Below are positions 1 through 9,093 of a stretch of 64,000 bases of DNA, one piece after another. The DNA comes from Muribaculum sp. (GTDB lineage: Bacteria > Bacteroidota > Bacteroidia > Bacteroidales > Muribaculaceae): assembly GCA_009775095.1 (NCBI GenBank), contig VSOZ01000001.1, positions 186,001-250,000 of the forward strand, written 5' to 3'. How positions within the stretch are numbered: position 1 is the stretch's first letter; the number at the start of each line of letters is the position of its first letter. Made by a program: the position numbers and the translations under genes. The notes below the pieces were generated by a model, which made no database searches, was not told the origin of the DNA, and was given only the letters and a program-made list of their open reading frames with translations.

Positions 1-713
1 TGTGTGGTGATAGGTATGGTTATGTCAAGTCCTTTTACGGGCTGCTGTCCGAGCACTCCGGCCGCCGACTCGCGGTTCTGGTCCTTCAGGGCTTTCTGCA
101 GGTCGCCTACGGTTATGCCGAGATTGGCAAGTTTGTCAGGCTGCACCCATATCTGCATGGCGTAATATCGGCTGCCGATGTTGGACACTCGGCCCACTCC
201 GGGTATTCGACGCAAGAGGTCAAGCACGTTGAGTGTGGCGAAATTGCTAAGATATATCTCGTCAAACTTCGGATCGGTCGAAGTAAGGCATATGGTCAGT
301 AGCTGGCTCGGTGCCTGCTTCTCCACCGATATACCGTTTTGTACAACCTCGGCCGGAAGTCGCGACTCGGCCAGCTTTATACGGTTCTGTATCTCTACGG
401 CGGCCAAGTCGGGATTGGCCGATATGTCAAACGTCACCGTAGCCGAAAAGCCGCCCGAATTTGAGCTTGACGACTCCATGTAAAGCATGCCGGGTGTGCC
501 GTTGAGTTCCTGCTCTATCGGAGTGGCCACAGCTTGCGACACGGTAAGTGCGCTCGCTCCGGGATAAGACGCGCTGATCTTTACCACCGGAGGGGTTATC
601 TGCGGATACTGATCTATAGGCAGCATGGTCATGCCTATGATGCCTATGATCACTATAAGTATTGATATTACGATCGAAAATACGGGTCGATCGATAAAAA
701 AGCTCATCTTCAT
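1..713 (-). CDS. RND efflux pump inner-membrane permease, N-terminal part (AcrB-like, HAE1)
   Basis: Proton-driven drug/metabolite exporter subunit of a tripartite pump. The reading frame starts at the ATG at 713 and runs off the left edge, leaving about 237 residues. The start reads MKMSFFIDRPVFS, the typical RND beginning, followed by one transmembrane helix of Ile/Val/Gly residues and the conserved LPIDQYPQITPP segment, then the porter-domain start with the ATPIEQELNG and NRIKLAESRLP motifs. This pattern is characteristic of the hydrophobe/amphiphile RND family. The adaptor gene lies 10 bases upstream in the same direction, so the two are one operon. The rest of the permease, and probably an outer-membrane TolC-like factor, should lie to the left. 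The substrate cannot be inferred. Confidence 0.93.
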   Translation of the reverse strand, partial: MKMSFFIDRPVFSIVISILIVIIGIIGMTMLPIDQYPQITPPVVKISASYPGASALTVSQAVATPIEQELNGTPGMLYMESSSSNSGGFSATVTFDISANPDLAAVEIQNRIKLAESRLPAEVVQNGISVEKQAPSQLLTICLTSTDPKFDEIYLSNFATLNVLDLLRRIPGVGRVSNIGSRYYAMQIWVQPDKLANLGITVGDLQKALKDQNRESAAGVLGQQPVKGLDITIPITT

Positions 714-723
714 ACAATCGTCA

Positions 724-1878
724 TCATTCTTTTTCCTCTTCGATTATAGCATCGGATACTTTCACCTTTACTCCGGGCGACAGCTTGTGATAGCCCTCGA
801 CAACCACATTCTCGCCGGGATTAAGACCGCGCTCGACCACAATGTTGTTCTGGAATTCCGGTCCGAGTTCAACAAAACGCTTCTCGACGGTAGAGTCGGC
901 ACGCATAATATATATGTACGAACCTCCCTTTTCGATGATAACGGACTTCTGCGGCACTACAGTGGCATCTTCCCTTATGTCAAGCAGCACTTTCACCTTT
1001 GTAAACTGGCCGGGCAATATGGCACGTTCAGGATTTGGCATTTCGGCACGCACCGAGAATGTACCCGTCTCCGGATCGACCTGCGGCTCGGCAAAATCCA
1101 CCATACCTTTATGCAGATACACGGTGTTGTCGGCAAGAGTGATGGTGACATAAGGCTGCCATGAACGGGTCTTGTCCTGCTGACCTAAAGCCACATTGCG
1201 CTCCTTGCTCTTCAGATAGTCCAACGCCGTCATGCTGAAATCGATAAGGACCGTATCGCTCTTTACGATAGTGGCCAGCAACGACTTTGCACCGGGTCCC
1301 ACCAAAGTACCAAGATCGACATTGCGCTCGCTTATATGGCCCGACAACGGCGACCTCACTGTCGTATAACCGAGCTCAAGCTCTGCCTGCGCAAGGTCGG
1401 CGCGACTCATGGCCACCGCAGCTTTGGCTGTCTCGTATGCAGCCACGGCATTGTCAAGATCAAGGCGGCTGGCGGCATTCTGCTCATGCAGCGGCTTTAT
1501 ACGCTCAAGATCACGCTCCGCCTTCTGTGCCTGCGCCTCATCCTTTTTAAGCTGAGCGCGTGCCTTGTCTACTTTGGCACGGTACTGGTCGGGATTTATG
1601 ATAAACAGCACCTGATTTTTCTTCACATAAGTACCCTCCTCGAAAAGCATCTTCTCAAGATAGCCCTCGACACGTGCACGGACCTCGACAAACTGCTGTG
1701 CCCTCACACGCCCCACGTACTCACCGTAGATCTCAACATCTTCCTGCTGTGCAGGCTCTATCGCAATGACCGGCAACTCGGTGACAGTCTTCTTACATCC
1801 ATAGGAGGCTCCCCCGATTACCATAGCGGAAACCCATAGCGATAACATCTTTTTCAATCGTAAACCAAATCCTTTCAT
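724..1878 (-). CDS. RND efflux periplasmic adaptor lipoprotein (AcrA-like membrane fusion protein)
   Basis: Links the inner-membrane RND permease to an outer-membrane channel. The ATG at 1878 is preferred over an upstream TTG because it gives a signal peptide ending in the lipobox GASYGC (Cys28). The order is typical of the family: barrel-sandwich (lipoyl-like) half, a coiled-coil hairpin rich in Lys/Ala/Glu (about residues 85-145), the second lipoyl half (TTVRSPLSGHISERNVDLG), a beta-barrel, and a membrane-proximal domain ending LSPGVKVKV. The length of 384 residues is normal. It is the first gene of the operon, and a Bacteroidetes-type promoter sits at 1964-1971. Confidence 0.92.
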   Translation of the reverse strand: MKGFGLRLKKMLSLWVSAMVIGGASYGCKKTVTELPVIAIEPAQQEDVEIYGEYVGRVRAQQFVEVRARVEGYLEKMLFEEGTYVKKNQVLFIINPDQYRAKVDKARAQLKKDEAQAQKAERDLERIKPLHEQNAASRLDLDNAVAAYETAKAAVAMSRADLAQAELELGYTTVRSPLSGHISERNVDLGTLVGPGAKSLLATIVKSDTVLIDFSMTALDYLKSKERNVALGQQDKTRSWQPYVTITLADNTVYLHKGMVDFAEPQVDPETGTFSVRAEMPNPERAILPGQFTKVKVLLDIREDATVVPQKSVIIEKGGSYIYIMRADSTVEKRFVELGPEFQNNIVVERGLNPGENVVVEGYHKLSPGVKVKVSDAIIEEEKE

Positions 1879-1963
1879 GTTAAATAAGCGATAATGTGCA
1901 AATAATAAACACACAAAACATATTATCGGTTCAATCAACAATGACTACAACCAACAGACGGCA

Positions 1964-1971
1964 CAAATTTA
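1964..1971 (-). promoter_or_regulatory. Candidate -7 box (TAAATTTG) for the RND operon
   Basis: The plus-strand CAAATTTA reads TAAATTTG on the minus strand and fits the Bacteroidetes -7 consensus TAnnTTTG. Transcription would start near 1958, giving an 80-base leader before the adaptor ATG. No clear -33 TTTG was seen at the usual spacing. Confidence 0.5.
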
Positions 1972-2066
1972 ATGCATTTCATCAAATTATAAGACGCATT
2001 GGTCAATATGTCCAACAATTCGCGACATACGACCAAGCTGTCAGAGGTGAATATAATAGCTGATTT

Positions 2067-2801
2067 TCAGAGCAGAAGCGCGACTTCTTTGAAGGCGTAG
2101 ATGCGGTAGTGGCCTTCGGTATCGAGCAGGGTCATGTGGCCTGTTGGAGCGATGTCGGCAATTACGGCATGGAACTCTTCGCCCGTGGACGTATCGCGAT
2201 AGCCGGAGCCTTCACGCCGATAAAGCGAAGCCATATAATCGGCATGGCGGCCCGCCACAGGCTGAACAAGGCGCGAAAGTGTGGCATCCACAACCCGGTC
2301 AAGCAGCTCCGCAAGGTCATATTTCAGTCCGGTAAGCATGGCAAGCGACACCGGATTGGGAGCATCGCTGTAAAATGACCGTTGATTTACATTCAGCCCT
2401 ATACCGGCTATAGAATAGCCGATAAACGAGCCGGTAAGACTGTTTTCAATAAGTATGCCACATATCTTGCGGTCATCGACATAAATGTCATTCGGCCACT
2501 TTATTGCTACGACATTATCGGAGAGCAGCGTATTTAATACATCTGTTATACCGAGAGCCACTGCCTCCGATATATAGAATTGGTCGCGCGCGGCCATCCC
2601 GTCGGGTTTTATAAAAAGTGAGAACGTAAGATTTTCACCCGGCGATGCTTCCCAAGAATTGCCACGCTGACCTCGGCCGGCCGTCTGGTGGTCGGTTATA
2701 ACTACGGTACCATGCCTCAGCCCCTGCGCAATTGACGCCATATAGGAGTTTGTGGAGCCGCACTCTTCAAGTCTTATTATACCATGGTGCTTATCAGTCA
2801 T
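2067..2801 (-). CDS. birA: Biotin--[acetyl-CoA-carboxylase] ligase
   Basis: Activates biotin with ATP and attaches it to the biotin carrier domain of carboxylases. Visible motifs are STNSYM near the N-terminus, the biotinyl-5'-AMP loop QTAGRGQRGNSWEASPGENL (about residues 39-58), KWPNDIYV and GIGLNVNQ. At 244 residues it has the catalytic and C-terminal domains only. The N-terminal DNA-binding helix-turn-helix of E. coli BirA is absent, so it should be a monofunctional ligase and not a repressor. Its start overlaps the end of the CorC-type gene by 8 bases, which suggests translational coupling in one operon. Confidence 0.95.
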   Translation of the reverse strand: MTDKHHGIIRLEECGSTNSYMASIAQGLRHGTVVITDHQTAGRGQRGNSWEASPGENLTFSLFIKPDGMAARDQFYISEAVALGITDVLNTLLSDNVVAIKWPNDIYVDDRKICGILIENSLTGSFIGYSIAGIGLNVNQRSFYSDAPNPVSLAMLTGLKYDLAELLDRVVDATLSRLVQPVAGRHADYMASLYRREGSGYRDTSTGEEFHAVIADIAPTGHMTLLDTEGHYRIYAFKEVALLL

Positions 2802-4071
2802 TGCTCGATTTTGTCACAAGTATCTTATCAATATAAGTCATGTCCATATCTACAATCTCAAACTTAAAGTCGTGCCAAGTCACCGACTCACCCTCTTCGG
2901 GCATCTTGCGCATCAGCTCCAACAATAGTCCGCCCACTGTAGAGTAACCCGCCGGAACATACAGATCACCGCAATCAAAGTAGTCAAGAAAGTCATATAA
3001 CGGACACTGTCCCGACACAAGCCACCCCTGCCCGTCAGCTCTCGGAATAATGAACTGAACGTCGGCCGACTCCGGCACCGTGCCCACAAGCCCGTCAAGT
3101 ATGTCATTCAGCGTCAATACGCCCTGCATCGTGCCGAACTCATCGCATACGATAAGACAATGCTCGTGATTCTCCTTAAGCTTGGCCAAAGCATCGTAAG
3201 CGGTCATACTTTCCGGTATAAAGGTACCCGTCATAACCACATCGGCAAGCATGAAACCGGGGTCATCGAGCTTAAGTATAAGATCTTTAAGCGACACCAC
3301 ACCCTTCACATCCTCATGGTCGCCGTCAAGCACCGGATAGGAGTCATGAAGCTCGTGAGCCAGAACCTCCTTTACCTGAGCGGCTGTCATGTCAATGCTG
3401 ACAGTGACTATCTCTTTGCGGCATGTCATGATTGAGGCCACACGCAAGTCTCCCATGACAAGCGCACGGTTCATTATCTCCTTTTCAACCTCCTTCACCT
3501 CACCCGAGGCCGCACCGTCATTGATTATGGACTTAACATCGCTCTCTGTGACTTTATTATCGTCACAACGGATGTTGAAGAGCCTCACTAAAAGACCGGT
3601 GGATACGGAAAGAAGCCATACCGCCGGTATGGTAATTCGCGACAACAGCCACATAGGCCGGGCCACAAGTTTGGCAACGGTGTCAGAAGCACTCAAAGCT
3701 ATACGCTTGGGCACCAACTCGCCCACAACTATTGACAAGTAAGTGACTATAACGACAATAAGCACCTGCGCCACCGTAAACGCATAGGCCGGAGCTACAC
3801 CCCAACCTACCAAAATGGAGCCGAAAGCCTTTGCAAATGATGCACCTGAGTAAAGACCGGTAAGGATACCGATAAGCGTAATGCCTATCTGTATCGTGGA
3901 CAGAAAGCAATCAGGATCATTGGCTATACGAAGCGCAGCCTTTGCTGCACGGTCGCCGGCATCGGCCTCCCTTGACAGACGTGATTTACGAGCTGATATC
4001 AATGCCGTCTCCGACATCGAAAAAAGGCCGTTGAGCAATATAAGCCCCACGATGATCAACAATTCATTCAT
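2794..4071 (-). CDS. CNNM/CorC-family membrane transporter (DUF21 plus CBS pair plus CorC_HlyC)
   Basis: Probable Mg2+/divalent cation transporter or exporter of the CorC/YhdP/HlyC group. The N-terminal 150 or so residues form a DUF21 membrane domain, with helices around residues 1-20, 60-85, 95-115 and 130-160 and the motif LNGLFSMSETALISARKSRL. A pair of CBS domains follows (about 205-330; motifs IMTCRKEIVTV, SYPVLDG, GVLTLNDILD). A C-terminal CorC_HlyC domain (about 345-425; YSTVGGLLLE) completes it. The length of 425 is normal. It lies 5 bases downstream of the small Imm17-like gene and overlaps birA. The name hemolysin often given to this family is historical. Confidence 0.92.
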   Translation of the reverse strand: MNELLIIVGLILLNGLFSMSETALISARKSRLSREADAGDRAAKAALRIANDPDCFLSTIQIGITLIGILTGLYSGASFAKAFGSILVGWGVAPAYAFTVAQVLIVVIVTYLSIVVGELVPKRIALSASDTVAKLVARPMWLLSRITIPAVWLLSVSTGLLVRLFNIRCDDNKVTESDVKSIINDGAASGEVKEVEKEIMNRALVMGDLRVASIMTCRKEIVTVSIDMTAAQVKEVLAHELHDSYPVLDGDHEDVKGVVSLKDLILKLDDPGFMLADVVMTGTFIPESMTAYDALAKLKENHEHCLIVCDEFGTMQGVLTLNDILDGLVGTVPESADVQFIIPRADGQGWLVSGQCPLYDFLDYFDCGDLYVPAGYSTVGGLLLELMRKMPEEGESVTWHDFKFEIVDMDMTYIDKILVTKSSND

Positions 4072-4076
4072 ATAGT

Positions 4077-4298
4077 TTAAGCAGTGATATTATACATATA
4101 CATAGCCATGGCCAATATTGCCATACCAAGCACTACGTACAATAAACGCGCTAAGGGGCGTCGTAGTTTTCCGGTAAGCACCCGTACATTGACGCTGTTG
4201 AAAAACCAATCCCATCCGGCGATACCGGCCACGATAGAAAACACACCGCAGACCGAGAACAGAGCCACGAGCAAAAGTGTGGCGCCGTGCAGTGTCAT
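4077..4298 (-). CDS. Small two-helix membrane protein, Imm17-like
   Basis: A 73-residue protein with two hydrophobic helices (about residues 5-27 and 48-68) separated by a basic stretch around WDWFFNSVNV and GKLRRPLARLLY. The pattern WDWFFNS...RxxGRxxARxxY...LGxxI resembles the small proteins assigned to the Imm17 family in Bacteroidetes. No toxin gene is nearby, so an immunity role is doubtful in this setting. It overlaps tsaE by 4 bases (ATGA), showing co-translation with housekeeping genes. The function is unknown. Confidence 0.7.
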   Translation of the reverse strand: MTLHGATLLLVALFSVCGVFSIVAGIAGWDWFFNSVNVRVLTGKLRRPLARLLYVVLGMAILAMAMYMYNITA

Positions 4299-4738
4299 GC
4301 TTCGTCGCTATCGGTTACCGTAAGCCGGCGACGCCCGTCGGGTAGTTCTTCTATGTCAACTCGCACTGTATCGTCGGGTAGTATGTCGGCTATACGCTCG
4401 GGCCACTCGATAAAACACAACGCTCCGGAGTCAAGATAATCCTCAACTCCTATGTCAAAAGCCTCTTCAAGCGACTCAAGCCTATACAGGTCGAAATGAT
4501 ATATCAGCTCTGCCGTAGTGTCGGACCGGTATTCGTTTATGATGGCAAACGAAGGACTGCTCGTAGGATCATCCTCAACACCAAGCTCACGCGACAGCGC
4601 ATTGATGAAAGTCGTCTTGCCGGCTCCCATATCGCCATAGAAGGCAAAAACTGTAGCATCGCCCATAAGACCGATAAACCGTCGTGCGGCATCGGCAAGG
4701 CCCTCAATAGAATCAATTGTAATAGTATTTACTGCCAT
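4295..4738 (-). CDS. tsaE: tRNA threonylcarbamoyladenosine biosynthesis ATPase TsaE
   Basis: Energising ATPase of the TsaBDE complex that makes the t6A37 modification of ANN-decoding tRNAs. The Walker A motif GDMGAGKTT lies at about residues 35-43. The TSSPSFAIINEY switch region, the YHFDLYRLES motif and CFIEWPERI are all diagnostic of TsaE. The length of 147 residues is typical. It lies 23 bases downstream of porX in the same direction and overlaps the Imm17-like gene. Confidence 0.96.
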   Translation of the reverse strand: MAVNTITIDSIEGLADAARRFIGLMGDATVFAFYGDMGAGKTTFINALSRELGVEDDPTSSPSFAIINEYRSDTTAELIYHFDLYRLESLEEAFDIGVEDYLDSGALCFIEWPERIADILPDDTVRVDIEELPDGRRRLTVTDSDEA

Positions 4739-4761
4739 ATATAATTATAATGTATCAATTG

Positions 4762-6306
4762 TTATTTTGCGGTAAGAGTGACAATAGGCACCAGCATCTC
4801 CTCAAGCGATATGCCGCCGTGCTGAAATGTACCGGTATAATATTGCACGTAATGATTATAATTGTTGGGATAAGCGAAAAAGTCGTGTCCCGAAGCAAAA
4901 ATATAAGATGACGACAACCCGGGCGCAGGCAGCCCGAACCGTGCGGGATATTTTATCTCGTAGACCTGACGAGGATTGTAAGTCATATTACGTCCCACCT
5001 TATAGCGCAGTCCCGAGCCGGTGTCTTTGTCGCCGATGACCTTGACCGGATTGTCTACCTGTACTGTGCCATGGTCGGTAGTCAGAACTATACGGAAGCC
5101 TTTCTCTCCTATGCGCCTGAACAACTCCAAAGCGAAAGAATGGCGAAACCACGACTCAGTGAGCGACAGATAAGCGCTGTTGTCGGCGGCAAGCTCGCGT
5201 ATCATCTTGGACTCGGTACGAGCATGCGACAGCATGTCAATGAAGTTAAGCACCACAACATTGAGCCTGTTGGCACACAGACCGTCAAGTTCGCGTACAA
5301 GCCGATCGCCCGAAGCAGAGTCATTTATCTTACGATAGGAATAGCGTATGTCACGTCGCGAACGTTTAAGCAACGCACCTAAAAGAGCATCTTCATGAAG
5401 ATTTTTTCCTTCGTCGTCGCCCTCCCCGACCCACATGTCAGGATACATGCGCGCTATGTCGGCAGGCATAAGACCCGAAAAGAAGGCATTGCGTGCATAC
5501 TGAGTGGCGGTAGGGAGTATCGACGTATACATACTCTCGTCAAACAGAAACACATCGGCAAGCAACGGCTTTATAGCCCGCCACTGATCAAGACGGAAAT
5601 TGTCGATAAGCACGACAAACAGTTTATCGCCCGCATCAAGAAGCGGAAATATATACTTCGGAAATATGTCGGGGCTCATGAGAGGGGCACCGTCAGCACC
5701 GCCAAGCCATGAGCCGTAATCTTTTTTGACAAAGCGGGAGAAAGCCATGTCGGCCTCATGCCATTGCATATGGAGCAAGTCATCCATGGCAGTGTCGGTC
5801 GACGCCAGTTCACGCTCCCAATATACAAGCCGGTCATATAGCGAGTACCAGTCGTCAATCGAGTCACACGCATCAGTCATGGACGAAATCTCGGCAAAGT
5901 CGCGGCGATAGTCATCGGCTGTACGTCGGCTCACAAGATCGCCCGAGTGAAGGAGCTTCTTTATCGACAGCAATATCTGCTTGGGATTGACCGGTTTTAT
6001 AAGATAATCGGCTATCTTGTTGCCGATAGCCTGATTCATTATATCCTCCTCCTCACTCTTGGTTATGAGCATGACGGGTATATGCGGAGCTATACGTTTT
6101 ATGGCGTTGAGTGTCTCAAGCCCCGACAAGCCGGGCATGTTTTCATCAAGGATTATCAGATCGAAATGTTGCCGACGCACAAGTTCAACCGCATCGCGGC
6201 CGTTGTTTACGGTCGTGACGTCATATCCCTTGTCACGGATAAAAAGTATATGGGGCTTCAGCAGATCTATTTCATCATCAGCCCACAGTATGCTGTATCG
6301 GCTCAT
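4762..6306 (-). CDS. porX: PorX-type response regulator with PglZ (alkaline phosphatase superfamily) output domain
   Basis: Response regulator that in Porphyromonas controls the type IX secretion system together with the kinase PorY and sigma factor SigP, and has zinc-dependent phosphatase activity on oligonucleotides. The N-terminal receiver domain shows the acidic pair D10/D11, the phospho-acceptor D54 in the motif ILDENMPG, and the conserved K in LITKSEEE. A helical linker follows. The C-terminal PglZ domain starts near residue 200 and contains LIDNFRLDQWR and LTTDHGTVQV. The ATG at 6306 is chosen over a TTG two codons upstream. No partner histidine kinase is in the window. The sprE/porW-like gene begins the same operon 13 bases upstream. 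Confidence 0.92.
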   Translation of the reverse strand: MSRYSILWADDEIDLLKPHILFIRDKGYDVTTVNNGRDAVELVRRQHFDLIILDENMPGLSGLETLNAIKRIAPHIPVMLITKSEEEDIMNQAIGNKIADYLIKPVNPKQILLSIKKLLHSGDLVSRRTADDYRRDFAEISSMTDACDSIDDWYSLYDRLVYWERELASTDTAMDDLLHMQWHEADMAFSRFVKKDYGSWLGGADGAPLMSPDIFPKYIFPLLDAGDKLFVVLIDNFRLDQWRAIKPLLADVFLFDESMYTSILPTATQYARNAFFSGLMPADIARMYPDMWVGEGDDEGKNLHEDALLGALLKRSRRDIRYSYRKINDSASGDRLVRELDGLCANRLNVVVLNFIDMLSHARTESKMIRELAADNSAYLSLTESWFRHSFALELFRRIGEKGFRIVLTTDHGTVQVDNPVKVIGDKDTGSGLRYKVGRNMTYNPRQVYEIKYPARFGLPAPGLSSSYIFASGHDFFAYPNNYNHYVQYYTGTFQHGGISLEEMLVPIVTLTAK

Positions 6307-6319
6307 ACTCAATCAAAAT

Positions 6320-9079
6320 TTACGGAACAGGGCCGGTAACGACCGGACTCTCGGCACTACGTTCGTCGACATACCGGAAGTAGTCGTCAAAAGACCGCCC
6401 CTCGTTCACAAGCCTGTTGAAATCATCGACACTTATCATGACAGGCTTTACCTGCCCGAGTAACTGCAGCTCGGAGTCGGTCTCCAACATGCTGCGGTAA
6501 CGTGCAAGTTCGTCAAAGTTAGCAAATCCCTTTACAACGAGCAACCCCAACCGCCCGAAATTCATAGGTTCGAGGTCAAAATCGCTCACAACGAAAGTGC
6601 TGAAATTATGACGGGCTATGTCATATAGCAGTTTATTGCCCGACACCTCGTCGACAGGATAAACCAATACCATAAGGTGAGGTGTATCGCGGTCAAGCGC
6701 AAACGCTACCGAATCAGACGCAATCACGGCGGAATCGGCGGCAAGTCGGGTTGTCCACACCAAGCCTCTCACATTATCGCCTCCCGCATTCAGGCGGCGT
6801 CCCGCCGACAGTCCTTTAAGGTAAGACGACGCAACGGGTGCCAGCTCCGTGTCGGGATAACGCTTCAGCATCGTTTCGAGAATCGACTTGAAGCGGTCGG
6901 CATCGCCCTCAGTAACATAACAAAGAGCGTCAAGAAACATGAACTTGGGCATAAGCCGGCTTGTAGGCGACAGCCGGGCCACGGTATCATATACGGCATG
7001 CACATCGGCATTGCGGTTTTCGATATAGGCAGCATAGGCCCGTTCATACAACCGCTCCTCCTCGGCAAGCATACGTCGTTTATTGTCAATAAAGTCGGGG
7101 TCACGCAATGCCTCCCCCTCCGGAGTATCGGGAAAATGTTCAAGTATAAGCTGCCGGTAGCGTGCCGCCGCGACGGCATCGCCCTCTCGCATATACATAA
7201 GATACATATTATAATATATATCGCGACGATATGTATTGTCGGGGTATCGGTCAAGCAAGCGAGTCCACTCCGAGGCGGCCTCCCGATATGCGCCGAGGTC
7301 ATCTTTCAATATAAGACCGATATTATACATACCATCGCATATGATGTCGGCAGCGGCAAGCCGTTGAGCCGGGGTCGACGGTATGCGGCTAAGATAATAT
7401 TCGGGATTATACATGTCGGAGCCGGCGTTGTGTTCATATACGGGAGCTTCCTCGTAGTCCTTTTCAGAAATAGAGTCGGCTGCGACGTCGTCTATTGACG
7501 CAAGACCCGAAACAGTCTTGTCGCGTCGCCGCCAATCGTCCTCAAGACGTCGCGCGCCCCAACGTCGCAGAAAGGCGTCGCGTCCGGCACTGCGCACCGC
7601 ACTGTTATAAAAGTACCACGAGTCATCGGTGTTCAGTTCAAATGCCACAGGAGCCGAAGCCTGCCCCTCGACAGCATCCGCGGGATTCCCTCCTCCCTGT
7701 GACGCAAGATACTCCTCATGCCTTATACGTTCGGCCTCCACCTTGTCAGCCCTCCTTCGTTCGGCTATCAGACGGTTCACAATCTCCATACGCTCCCGCT
7801 CGGTCATGTCGGCCAACCGCAGAAGCGAATCATTGAGCCGTACATTCTGTGCATACACAGCCAGCCGGTCAAGCACATCGCTGCGTTGTCTGATAGAATC
7901 GTAACCGTGATAAGTCGAAGGCAACATCGGCAAAGCCTCGGCATAACACAGTTGCGCCGCTTCGTAATCGCGGCGGTCGAAATATATGGCGCCGAGAGCA
8001 AGTCGCGCTATAGCACGGTCAATACCGTCACGAGTCGACCTGTCCACGGCCAGCCGGTAGTTCTCGACGGCTTTCGCAGTATCGCGACGTGATAAATACA
8101 GGTTGCCTACGGCATAATATATGAGGTCAAGATACAGGGAGTTGCGTTCATATCGGGCCATACGTCGCAGAGAATTTATCTCCTCTTTTATGTCTGATCC
8201 CGAAAAGACCTCGCTCTGACGTATACGCGCATTCAACCGGGTCCTGTAAGGTGCTCCTCCGCGGGCAGCCTTACCGTATGCGTCGTAGGCCTCACGGTTA
8301 TTTCCGGAAAGAGCATACAACTGCCCCAGCAAAAACCAAAGCCTCGGTTTCTGCGAGCCCGAAGCATGACGCAAAGCGCCTTTGACATAAGGTATGGCCC
8401 GCGGCTGATCGGCCGAGTTTATATACATCGACGCATAAGCCATGTCGTACAATTCCTCCAACTCACCCGATGTTAGGGCGGTAGCGGGGATTTTTGTCAG
8501 TATAGCTTCCGCATCAAAATGCCACCCCAAAGCACAGTAGGCTCGAGCCTGCCACAAACGGGCTTCAGTAACTGTAGCCGGAAGCCATGAGAAGTGCTTG
8601 GCTATGTATTGAAACGTCGAAGCGGCGCCGATGAAGTCGCCGTTGTTGTATTGCGACCGGCCAAGCATAAGCCATGCATTGTGCAGAAACGGATTATACT
8701 CCTCACGCCTCATCCACTCGCGATACTCCGGATCGCGCGACTTTCCGGCCTTACGCGCGGGTTTGCGCTTTATCGACCGCAATTGAATGGCTTTCTGCGC
8801 CTTCTCTATCGACCGTGTGAAATCGCCTGAAGGCTGCGGAGAATCGTGGCATGCCCTCGCATCGGCGGGATGCACATAAAGCACGCGGGTGAAGTCGTCC
8901 TCATAACTCCGCTCCATTTCCTTGAGCGTGGTCTTGTAGTGCTCGTCGCCGTTATAATATATATTGTAGCGGGTTATAAATGCCTGATAATTGCGGGTCA
9001 GTGCCGTATTTTTACGCATGCTACAGCCAACAAGGAGTGCCGGCAGAATAAAAAGGCAAATTACACGTACGAGTCTCAC
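6320..9079 (-). CDS. sprE: SprE/PorW-like TPR lipoprotein (T9SS/gliding-associated)
   Basis: Large periplasmic TPR lipoprotein; family members (SprE of Flavobacterium, PorW of Porphyromonas) are needed for type IX secretion. The GTG start gives a signal peptide ending in LLVGC with Cys19 as lipidation site. The next segment, with NTALTRNYQAF and ITRYNIYYNGDEHYK, matches the conserved opening of the family. Multiple helical TPR-like repeats fill residues 130-420, a low-complexity charged region lies around 425-520, and a second repeat block runs 565-760. The last 130 residues form an alpha/beta region followed by an acidic tail. The length of 919 residues fits. There is no separate promoter before porX, so the two probably share an mRNA. 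Confidence 0.82.
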   Translation of the reverse strand: MRLVRVICLFILPALLVGCSMRKNTALTRNYQAFITRYNIYYNGDEHYKTTLKEMERSYEDDFTRVLYVHPADARACHDSPQPSGDFTRSIEKAQKAIQLRSIKRKPARKAGKSRDPEYREWMRREEYNPFLHNAWLMLGRSQYNNGDFIGAASTFQYIAKHFSWLPATVTEARLWQARAYCALGWHFDAEAILTKIPATALTSGELEELYDMAYASMYINSADQPRAIPYVKGALRHASGSQKPRLWFLLGQLYALSGNNREAYDAYGKAARGGAPYRTRLNARIRQSEVFSGSDIKEEINSLRRMARYERNSLYLDLIYYAVGNLYLSRRDTAKAVENYRLAVDRSTRDGIDRAIARLALGAIYFDRRDYEAAQLCYAEALPMLPSTYHGYDSIRQRSDVLDRLAVYAQNVRLNDSLLRLADMTERERMEIVNRLIAERRRADKVEAERIRHEEYLASQGGGNPADAVEGQASAPVAFELNTDDSWYFYNSAVRSAGRDAFLRRWGARRLEDDWRRRDKTVSGLASIDDVAADSISEKDYEEAPVYEHNAGSDMYNPEYYLSRIPSTPAQRLAAADIICDGMYNIGLILKDDLGAYREAASEWTRLLDRYPDNTYRRDIYYNMYLMYMREGDAVAAARYRQLILEHFPDTPEGEALRDPDFIDNKRRMLAEEERLYERAYAAYIENRNADVHAVYDTVARLSPTSRLMPKFMFLDALCYVTEGDADRFKSILETMLKRYPDTELAPVASSYLKGLSAGRRLNAGGDNVRGLVWTTRLAADSAVIASDSVAFALDRDTPHLMVLVYPVDEVSGNKLLYDIARHNFSTFVVSDFDLEPMNFGRLGLLVVKGFANFDELARYRSMLETDSELQLLGQVKPVMISVDDFNRLVNEGRSFDDYFRYVDERSAESPVVTGPVP

Positions 9080-9093
9080 AACGAATACGTTTA

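Noticed and set aside
427..717. Minus-strand frame of 96 codons at the left edge
   Set aside because: The true frame is the RND permease from the ATG at 713, which continues past the window edge.
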